Shown piece after piece: positions 1-4,108 of a stretch of DNA of 6,263 nt (the first letter of the stretch is position 1; the number at the start of each line of letters is the position of its first letter). The stretch is from positions 1 to 6,263 of the forward strand of contig JAILPF010000105.1 in NCBI GenBank assembly GCA_024699575.1. Direction: 5' to 3'. A model generated the notes under the pieces. The model saw only the letters and a program-made list of their open reading frames with translations, was not told the origin of the DNA and made no database searches. The translations under genes were made by a program, and so were the position numbers. This DNA is from Acetatifactor sp. Lineage in GTDB: Bacteria; Bacillota; Clostridia; Lachnospirales; Lachnospiraceae.

Positions 1-37
1 CCTTTCGTAATTCTGAATATTTTTTCCGAAATCAGAC

Positions 38-87
38 ATACTATTTTCAGACCTGTAATAAAAAAGCATACAGGATCAGAATAGTAT
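38..87. repeat. Imperfect inverted repeat upstream of the lipoprotein gene
   Basis: The outer arms ATACTATT (38-45) and AATAGTAT (80-87) are perfectly complementary over 8 bp. The inner arms CCTGTA (52-57) and TACAGG (69-74) are complementary over 6 bp. They enclose an A-rich 11-nt loop and are separated by a 6/5-nt internal loop that can itself form some pairs. No U-tract follows on either strand, so it does not read as an intrinsic terminator for a gene beyond the left edge. It could be a regulatory site or a structured 5' leader. The structure is seen directly; any role is unknown. Confidence 0.5.
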
Positions 88-88
88 C

Positions 89-120
89 GTGCCGGCGTTG
101 CGGCACCAAACAATATATTG
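89..120. repeat. Small hairpin followed by a 10-bp palindrome
   Basis: GTGCCG (89-94) and CGGCAC (101-106) form a perfect 6-bp GC-rich stem with a 6-nt loop. Four bases later CAATATATTG (111-120) is a perfect 10-bp palindrome. Both lie just upstream of the lipoprotein ribosome binding site. They may be an operator or a leader structure, or chance. No convincing -35/-10 pair was found for the lipoprotein gene in 1-130. Confidence 0.3.
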
Positions 121-132
121 CAACGCAGAAAT

Positions 133-137
133 GAGGG
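133..137 (+). promoter_or_regulatory. Ribosome binding site that sets the lipoprotein start
   Basis: GAGGG lies 5 nt before the ATG at 143. The longer reading frame opens at 89, but that start has no Shine-Dalgarno sequence and would put 18 extra residues in front of the signal peptide. The in-frame ATG at 161 has AAAGGG directly abutting it with no spacer. The ATG at 143 is therefore the best start. Confidence 0.65.
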
Positions 138-142
138 AAATT

Positions 143-562
143 ATGAAAAAAGAAAAAGGGATGAAAATCCGTAAATTTCTAATGCTTGGTCTGGTGCTAA
201 CCTACGTCTGCATGGCAAGTGCATGCGGCACCAATAGTCAGGGTGGTGGAAATAACTCCGGTGATATGGCTCAAAACGGTTCCGGATCCGGCAGCGGAGG
301 CAGCTCTACAAACGGCGGTTCCTCTAACAGCGGTTCTTCCAACAGTGGTTCTTCCAACAATGGTTCTTCCAACAGTGGCAGTGGGACCGGAGCCGGTGGA
401 GCCGATGGCTCTGATGATACTTCCCTGGTTGATGATGCCGGAAATACTATCGGAAATGTTGTCGATGATGCAGCTAACGGTGTAGCCGACATGACAAATG
501 ATGTCATGGGTGGCGGAAATGGAAATACCGGCGGAACCGGCTCTTCAACAGGTGGACAATAA
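143..562 (+). CDS. Small Gly/Ser/Asn-rich predicted lipoprotein, function unknown
   Basis: The predicted protein has 139 residues. It has a basic N-terminus (residues 1-11), a hydrophobic segment (about 12-27) and a lipobox-like M-A-S-A-C with the acceptor cysteine at residue 28, so it is probably exported and lipid-anchored on the outer face of the membrane. An alternative cysteine at 23 follows valine and is a worse lipobox. Residues 29-90 are a low-complexity Gly/Ser/Asn linker containing four tandem GSSN(S/N) units (59-78). Residues 95-123 contain an acidic 11-residue periodicity (LVDDAGNTIGN, VVDDAANGVAD, then M-T-N-D-V-M-G) that could form an amphipathic helix. A Gly/Thr/Ser tail follows. 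I see no enzymatic motif. The gene stands alone and converges on dapB. The start at 143 was chosen from the GAGGG site at 133-137. That the frame is a gene rests on the signal peptide, the ribosome binding site and the orderly composition; function is not assignable. Confidence 0.75.
   Translation: MKKEKGMKIRKFLMLGLVLTYVCMASACGTNSQGGGNNSGDMAQNGSGSGSGGSSTNGGSSNSGSSNSGSSNNGSSNSGSGTGAGGADGSDDTSLVDDAGNTIGNVVDDAANGVADMTNDVMGGGNGNTGGTGSSTGGQ
317..376 (+). repeat. Four tandem 15-bp units encoding Gly-Ser-Ser-Asn-(Ser/Asn)
   Basis: The units at 317-331, 332-346, 347-361 and 362-376 all follow GGTTC(C/T)TC(C/T)AACA(G/A)(C/T). Units 2 and 4 are identical and unit 3 differs from them by one base. The array is in frame with the lipoprotein, so losing or gaining a unit would change linker length by five residues without a frameshift. 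The near-identity at DNA level suggests slippage or recent duplication. Confidence 0.85.
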
Positions 563-584
563 ATTTTCATTATGCTTCATATAG

Positions 585-623
585 GAAATTAGGCTCTCCG
601 TTTTAACAGGAAAGCCTAATTTC
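585..623. terminator. Hairpin between the convergent lipoprotein and dapB genes
   Basis: GAAATTAGGCT (585-595) pairs perfectly over 11 bp with AGCCTAATTTC (613-623). The stem can extend inward by three pairs past one mismatch, leaving a 9-nt loop. It sits 22 nt after the lipoprotein stop and 12 nt after the dapB stop. The + side ends in TTTCTACTTTT, a modest U-tract; the minus side has little U-richness. It probably terminates the lipoprotein transcript and may also end the dapAB transcript. Confidence 0.7.
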
Positions 624-635
624 TACTTTTACATC

Positions 636-1400
636 CTACACTTGTGCATCAATTACATCACTCATATCATACAATCCGGCCGGCTTGCCACATAAGAATT
701 TTGCAGCGCACACAGCACCTTTTCCAAAAATTGCCTTTGAATATGCTGTATGTGAGAAGGTAATAACTTCATCTGCACCTGCAAAAATCACATCATGGTC
801 GCCGACAATCGTTCCACCACGCACAGCACTGATTCCAATTTCCTCTTTGGGTCTGCTCTCTCTTCTTGTACTTCTGTCAAATACATAATCATATTTATGA
901 TCTAATTCATCATTGATTGCGTCTGCAAGTGCAAGTGCAGTTCCACTGGGTGCATCCTTCTTCAGGTTGTGGTGTTTTTCCACTATCTCTATATCAAAAC
1001 CTGCCGGTGCCAATACACCTGCTGCTTCCCTGAGGAGCTTCAACAAAAGGTTTATGCCCATGGACATATTTGCCGATTTTAAAATTGCGGTTTTCGTGGA
1101 AGCTTCCGAAACTTTTTTCAGCTGTTCTTCACTGAGTCCTGTTGTACACAAAACACAGGGAAGTTCATTCTCCACACAATACTCAAGCAAATCATCCACT
1201 GCCGGGGCAGCAGAAAAATCAATCACACAGTCTGCCTCAACATTACATTCTTTCATTGTTTTAAAATATGGATACGGATTCTGTTTTCCGTCCCACACAT
1301 CCACGCCGGCAACAATTTCAACCTCGGGATCTTCCGCAATCAGATTGCTGATTACCTGCCCCATCTTACCGTTACACCCATGCATGATTACTCTTTTCAT
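636..1400 (-). CDS. dapB: 4-hydroxy-tetrahydrodipicolinate reductase (DapB)
   Basis: DapB catalyses the NAD(P)H-dependent reduction of the DapA product to tetrahydrodipicolinate, the second committed step of diaminopimelate and lysine synthesis, in the cytoplasm. The 254 residues open with the Rossmann nucleotide-binding loop GCNGKMG (8-14). The family signature E-K-H-H-N-L-K-K-D-A-P-S-G-T-A spans 141-155; by alignment to the E. coli enzyme His143 is the proposed acid/base residue and Lys147 the substrate lysine, with PSGTA binding substrate. The C-terminal VRGGTIVGDHDVIFAG (193-208) and FSHTAYSK (215-222) blocks are also typical. The length is slightly below the roughly 270 of E. coli and usual for Gram-positive enzymes. 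AGGAGGAAG (1408-1416) lies 7 nt upstream of the ATG. Only 27 nt separate it from dapA, with no promoter or terminator visible, so it should be co-transcribed with dapA and share its lysine riboswitch. The stop is TAG. Confidence 0.97.
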   Translation of the reverse strand: MKRVIMHGCNGKMGQVISNLIAEDPEVEIVAGVDVWDGKQNPYPYFKTMKECNVEADCVIDFSAAPAVDDLLEYCVENELPCVLCTTGLSEEQLKKVSEASTKTAILKSANMSMGINLLLKLLREAAGVLAPAGFDIEIVEKHHNLKKDAPSGTALALADAINDELDHKYDYVFDRSTRRESRPKEEIGISAVRGGTIVGDHDVIFAGADEVITFSHTAYSKAIFGKGAVCAAKFLCGKPAGLYDMSDVIDAQV

Positions 1401-1427
1401 TCGTAGGCTTCCTCCTGTAAATTATTA

Positions 1428-2312
1428 CTAAATCAGTCCGTACGCTTTCATCGCTTTCGCCAGTCTTTCGGCATTTGCCTCCTCCATCTCAGATAAAGGC
1501 ATTCTCATATATCCGTCAATCATTCCCATAAGTGTCAGAGCTTTTTTCACAGGAATGGGATTTACTTCGTAAAACAATGCATGACACACATCCAGGGCTT
1601 CCAGCTGCATACGGCAGCTTTCTTCTACCTCACCGTCAAAATACTTCTGACAGATGTCATGTGCCTGTCTGGGTGCAACATTGGAAAGAACAGAAATAAC
1701 ACCTTTTCCCCCAAGAGACAGAATCGGTACAATCTGGTCATCGTTACCGGAATAAATATCCACTGTTCCTTTTGCAAGAGCAGCAAGTTCGGCAACCTGG
1801 CTGATATTACCGCTTGCTTCTTTTACACCGACAATATTGGGAACATCCTGACAAAGTCTGACAACTGTTGCAGGAAGAATATTACATCCTGTTCTGCCGG
1901 GTACATTATATAAAATGATAGGAAGCTTTACAGATTCCGCAATTTTTTTGAAATGTGCATATAAGCCATTCTGTGTAGCCTTATTATAGTATGGAGAAAC
2001 TATCAAAAGACCATCCACACCGAATTTTTCTGCCTCTGTGGAAAGGTAAATCGCCGTTTCTGTACAATTGGAACCTGTTCCTGCAATGACAGGAATTCTC
2101 TTTTTCACAACATCCACGCAGAATTTAATTGCATCCAAATGCTCCTCATGAGTCAGCGTTGATGCTTCTCCTGTAGTTCCACACACAATAATTGCGTCAG
2201 TTCCATTTTCAATTTGAAACTCAATCAATTTCTTGAACTGATCGTAATCCACTGCTCCGTTTTCTTTCATCGGTGTAACAATTGCAACACCTGCTCCCTT
2301 AAAAATTGACAT
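1428..2312 (-). CDS. dapA: 4-hydroxy-tetrahydrodipicolinate synthase (DapA)
   Basis: DapA condenses pyruvate with aspartate semialdehyde, the first committed step toward diaminopimelate and lysine. The 294 residues form one (beta/alpha)8-barrel aldolase of normal family length. The Schiff-base lysine is Lys164 in GVKEASG. The YNVPGRT motif supplies Tyr135 and Arg140, and CGTTGE (44-49) supplies Thr46/Thr47; Tyr109 in SPYYN matches the remaining member of the catalytic relay. At positions equivalent to the E. coli lysine-inhibitor site, His55, His58, Asn82 and Tyr108 are kept, while the position of E. coli Glu84 appears to be Thr86 (ungapped by-eye alignment). GGAGG (2319-2323) lies 6 nt before the ATG. 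It is the first gene of the dapA-dapB unit and sits behind a lysine riboswitch, so it is probably controlled both by lysine-dependent attenuation and by allostery. Confidence 0.98.
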   Translation of the reverse strand: MSIFKGAGVAIVTPMKENGAVDYDQFKKLIEFQIENGTDAIIVCGTTGEASTLTHEEHLDAIKFCVDVVKKRIPVIAGTGSNCTETAIYLSTEAEKFGVDGLLIVSPYYNKATQNGLYAHFKKIAESVKLPIILYNVPGRTGCNILPATVVRLCQDVPNIVGVKEASGNISQVAELAALAKGTVDIYSGNDDQIVPILSLGGKGVISVLSNVAPRQAHDICQKYFDGEVEESCRMQLEALDVCHALFYEVNPIPVKKALTLMGMIDGYMRMPLSEMEEANAERLAKAMKAYGLI

Positions 2313-2350
2313 ACATATCCTCCATTCTCTGTCTACAGCCTATGTAGAGC

Positions 2351-2381
2351 AAAAACCGCCAGCGCAACAGGGCACTGGCGG
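2351..2381 (-). terminator. Intrinsic terminator of the lysine riboswitch (dapA attenuator)
   Basis: Read on the minus strand, CCGCCAGTGC (2381-2372) pairs with GCGCTGGCGG (2365-2356) as a 10-bp stem with one G-U pair and a CCTGTT loop, followed by five T (2355-2351). It lies after the L-box aptamer and about 40 nt before the dapA start. A competing antiterminator can be drawn: TGGGGCGCT (2416-2408) with AGTGCCCTG (2376-2368), and GTGGATA (2402-2396) with TATCCGC (2384-2378). It uses both the aptamer's closing strand and the 5' half of the terminator, as expected for a lysine-induced off switch. Confidence 0.92.
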
Positions 2382-2404
2382 ATAAAATCCTGAAATATCC
2401 ACTG

Positions 2405-2571
2405 GATAGCGCCCCATCTGTCATTTACAGATGACAGTCATACGGCTCTTAACCGCATGCCCAAGAACTCATTCGCAGGGAACAAACTCTTTCGGCGTCT
2501 TTTCCTTTCCTCCTTCCTCATCTGTGCCTGCCACATCAGAAAAAGTACTCTTAAAGGACGCAACCTCTATC
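2405..2571 (-). promoter_or_regulatory. Lysine riboswitch (L-box) aptamer
   Basis: On the minus strand the region opens with GATAGAGGTTGCG (2571-2559) and AAGAGTA, the L-box P1/P2 signature with its sarcin-ricin-like element. It continues with a purine-rich AAAGG stretch and CGCCGAA, and closes with GGGGCGCTATC (2415-2405). P1 forms from GATAG (2571-2567) and CTATC (2409-2405). P5 is CTGTCAT/ATGACAG (2437-2431 with 2424-2418). P4 is ATGCGG/CCGTAT (2458-2453 with 2445-2440). These match the arrangement I know from the B. subtilis lysC leader. Its position before dapA and its terminator agree. Bound lysine should stabilise P1, release the terminator and reduce dapAB expression. The class is well established; the identification here is from motifs and pairing, not a covariance-model search. 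Confidence 0.94.
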
Positions 2572-2588
2572 AACTCGATTTCAACAGT

Positions 2589-2617
2589 ATAATAGCATCT
2601 TCCATTTTTGCTGTCAA
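2589..2617 (-). promoter_or_regulatory. Sigma-A promoter for the riboswitch-dapA-dapB transcript
   Basis: On the minus strand a consensus -35 TTGACA (2617-2612) is followed by a 17-nt spacer and a -10 TATTAT (2594-2589), with an extended -10 TGC just before it (2597-2595). Transcription should start near 2582, about 10 nt before the first strand of riboswitch helix P1. The -35 box begins only 5 nt past the stop codon of the upstream adenosyltransferase-like gene. Confidence 0.88.
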
Positions 2618-2622
2618 CGATT

Positions 2623-3120
2623 TTATTGCCACACTTTAAACTTCAAAGTTTCTATTTTAGAAACCTCGTCGGCGAGCAGACAGACTTCATCACTTAATGT
2701 AATACCTGTCATAATAATGCCTGTATCTCCTCTGGCATCCAATATATTCTTTAAATCCTCAACAGGGAGAATCTCATTTTCAACCAGCCCAAGTACCTCA
2801 TCCAAAATAAGTAAATCACACTCTCCTGTAGCCAATACCTTCTTCGCATAACCTATTCCGTTGCGAATATTCAGAATTTCTTCCTGTTGCTTTTCCTCGG
2901 AAAGCTCTTTAAAATTTTCATCAGATTTTTCAAAATGAAACAGCTTGATTTCCGGCTCCATTCGTCTTAAAAAATCGGAGTCAGCCAAACCTTTTCCTTT
3001 TAGGAATTGAATAATAACAACACGCTTGCCTTCGGCAGCCGCCTGAACGGCTCTTCCAATCGCAGCAGGCGATTTTCCTCGTCCATCCCCCGCATAGATA
3101 TGTATCAGTCCATTTGACAT
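2623..3120 (-). CDS. CobA/CobO/BtuR-family corrinoid adenosyltransferase-like ATPase
   Basis: The 165-residue protein matches the CobA/CobO/BtuR family, which transfers the adenosyl group of ATP to cob(I)alamin or cob(I)yrinic acid a,c-diamide. The N-terminal HIYAGDGRGKS (7-17) is the P-loop, followed by the strand VVIIQFLKGK (about 34-43, family VVQFIKG). LLILDEV (103-109, acidic pair Asp107/Glu108) and IIMTGI (135-140) follow in the usual order. Two things differ from E. coli BtuR. The loop reads GKSP where GKTT is usual. The chain is about 30 residues shorter and ends at LKFKVWQ without the C-terminal glycine-rich corrinoid-side segment. Short versions occur in clostridia, so this may be normal, but a diverged paralogue with another substrate is possible. 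The start was moved to the ATG at 3120, because the longer GTG start at 3132 would overlap the GGAGG site. No cobalamin riboswitch or other cobalamin gene is nearby. Confidence 0.82.
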   Translation of the reverse strand: MSNGLIHIYAGDGRGKSPAAIGRAVQAAAEGKRVVIIQFLKGKGLADSDFLRRMEPEIKLFHFEKSDENFKELSEEKQQEEILNIRNGIGYAKKVLATGECDLLILDEVLGLVENEILPVEDLKNILDARGDTGIIMTGITLSDEVCLLADEVSKIETLKFKVWQ

Positions 3121-3125
3121 AATAT

Positions 3126-3130
3126 CCTCC
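3126..3130 (-). promoter_or_regulatory. Ribosome binding site that sets the adenosyltransferase-like start
   Basis: On the minus strand GGAGG occupies 3130-3126 and is followed by ATATT and the ATG at 3120. The in-frame GTG at 3132 overlaps the GGAGG and has no site of its own, so translation should begin at 3120. Confidence 0.85.
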
Positions 3131-3190
3131 ACCCATATTATAAAATACGGTTTTTAGAACACTCGCAATACACAAATACAATACATATGA

Positions 3191-3219
3191 AATATAACAT
3201 ATTATCGGAGCTTTGGCAA
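3191..3219 (-). promoter_or_regulatory. Candidate sigma-A promoter for the adenosyltransferase-like gene
   Basis: On the minus strand TTGCCA (3219-3214, 5 of 6 consensus) is separated by 17 nt from TATATT (3196-3191, 5 of 6). The predicted start near 3184 gives a leader of about 64 nt with no recognisable riboswitch. It lies just after the SSB-like gene, so the downstream gene may be transcribed independently or by readthrough. The surrounding region is AT-rich, so chance matches are possible. Confidence 0.5.
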
Positions 3220-3237
3220 CTTGTATGCAATTTTTTC

Positions 3238-3876
3238 TCAGTAATCCTCTTCCTCTATAAGTTCCAGCTTGCTGACGGACACTTCAAATGCTACACGCCT
3301 TTCAATGTGTTCCTCATCAAATTTCTTCATATATTCCCTGCTCTGAATTCTTCCCCAGACCGCACAGTGCTCACCCACTTGAAAATTATTGGCATATCTT
3401 GCATTTCTTCCCCAACAGATACAGGGAATATAATCTGATTTTCCATAAGGGCGGTTAACCGCAAGCAGGATATCCGCAATTTCTCTTCCAAGCGGAGTCT
3501 TGCGATAGATTGGCGGTTTGCAGATATATCCGTCCAAATAAATCTGGTTTGTTTTTGCGCTCTCCTCCAGCTGGTCCACAAACTCAATTTCTCTTGCAAA
3601 TAAGGACAATACCAATCTGTTTTTTCTTTCCTCATGGCGATTGTAGGAACGGAACTGCCCGTTTACACAGATAAACATACCTATGTAGCTTTCGGTTACA
3701 TCGAGCAGTCTTTCCGACACCATCACAGGTATGATATCAAAGCTTTCGCTTAGACGCTGCACGCGAACATCCACCATGTAAAACCCTTCCCCAAATATTT
3801 CATGACTATAGGTAAAATCACTGATTACCTCTCCCATCACCGTCACCTGATTGTTTTCAATTACCTTATCTGTCAT
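3238..3876 (-). CDS. Single-stranded-DNA-binding-like protein with two OB folds
   Basis: The 212-residue product looks like two OB-fold units in tandem. The C-terminal unit (about 110-207) is the clearer SSB/PriB type: LDGYICKPP, R-K-T-P-L-G-R-E, ILLAVNRPYGKSDYIPCICWG (136-156) and the final strand VWGRIQSREY (173-182). The N-terminal unit (about 8-104) is more diverged but repeats the pattern: VTVMGEVIS, FDIIPVMVSERLLD and IGMFICVNGQFRSYNR line up with the second copy. Typical bacterial SSB has one OB fold and a flexible tail ending near DDDIPF. Here the chain stops at ELIEEEDY, acidic but without that tip or a long linker. It probably binds single-stranded nucleic acid, but the partner-docking tail may be missing. 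It should not be equated with the housekeeping SSB, which is normally beside rpsF and rpsR. AAGGGAG (3890-3884) lies 7 nt before the ATG. Confidence 0.82.
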   Translation of the reverse strand: MTDKVIENNQVTVMGEVISDFTYSHEIFGEGFYMVDVRVQRLSESFDIIPVMVSERLLDVTESYIGMFICVNGQFRSYNRHEERKNRLVLSLFAREIEFVDQLEESAKTNQIYLDGYICKPPIYRKTPLGREIADILLAVNRPYGKSDYIPCICWGRNARYANNFQVGEHCAVWGRIQSREYMKKFDEEHIERRVAFEVSVSKLELIEEEDY

Positions 3877-4002
3877 TTTTGTTCTCCCTTCTTACACTTT
3901 AAGACTTTTTCCGGTAATACTATAATTAGCACATTACTATTTATACACTAATTATTCCCAAAATAACACTGAAAAGCATCGCAATCCTCGGCAGTATTTT
4001 CC
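3877..4002. other. AT-rich intergenic region between divergent SSB-like and typA genes
   Basis: Apart from the SSB-like ribosome binding site (3884-3890), this stretch has no reading frame of note. On the minus strand there are several AT-rich -10-like words (for example TATAGT near 3924-3919 and TGC-TAATTA just upstream of it) but no matching -35, so the SSB-like promoter is probably here but cannot be placed. No structured RNA was recognised. Confidence 0.5.
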
Positions 4003-4031
4003 TTGCATCGCCATGAAATAAGTGATATACT
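4003..4031 (+). promoter_or_regulatory. Candidate sigma-A promoter for typA
   Basis: TTGCAT (4003-4008) is followed by a 17-nt spacer and TATACT (4026-4031), with an extended -10 TGA immediately before it (4023-4025). Transcription should start near 4038, giving a leader of about 70 nt. The -35 box is weak but the extended -10 compensates. The spacing and position before the only downstream gene support it. Confidence 0.65.
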
Positions 4032-4108
4032 GTAACAGTTTGAAAATTCGACAGAAAGAAATATCAAAAATGGTAAACCTGAAATGTTTTTAGAAAGGCA
4101 AGGTTTTT

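Noticed and set aside
317..376. Possible CRISPR-like array
   Set aside because: The 15-bp units are directly abutting with no spacers and are in frame coding repeats.
271..570. Proline-rich 99-codon frame on the minus strand opposite the lipoprotein gene
   Set aside because: Its repeats are the mirror of the GSSNS repeats on the + strand, and it has no ribosome binding site. It is a shadow frame.
2333..2347. Hairpin CTACA/TGTAG in the dapA leader after the terminator
   Set aside because: Only 5 bp with no U-tract, and it does not cover the ribosome binding site. Probably incidental.
2457..2639. Open frame of 60 codons on the + strand
   Set aside because: It lies antisense to the riboswitch aptamer and promoter, has no ribosome binding site and has no protein-like features. 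The region is explained by the L-box on the other strand.
3121..3150. TATAAT-like word directly before the adenosyltransferase-like gene as a promoter
   Set aside because: A start from it would fall inside or against the GGAGG site, and the nearest -35-like word is about 20 nt away. The pair at 3191-3219 fits better.
4070..4093. Seven-codon frame (MVNLKCF) in the typA leader
   Set aside because: The site before it is poor, there is no attenuator hairpin after it and the residues show no regulatory pattern. Such short frames are expected by chance.
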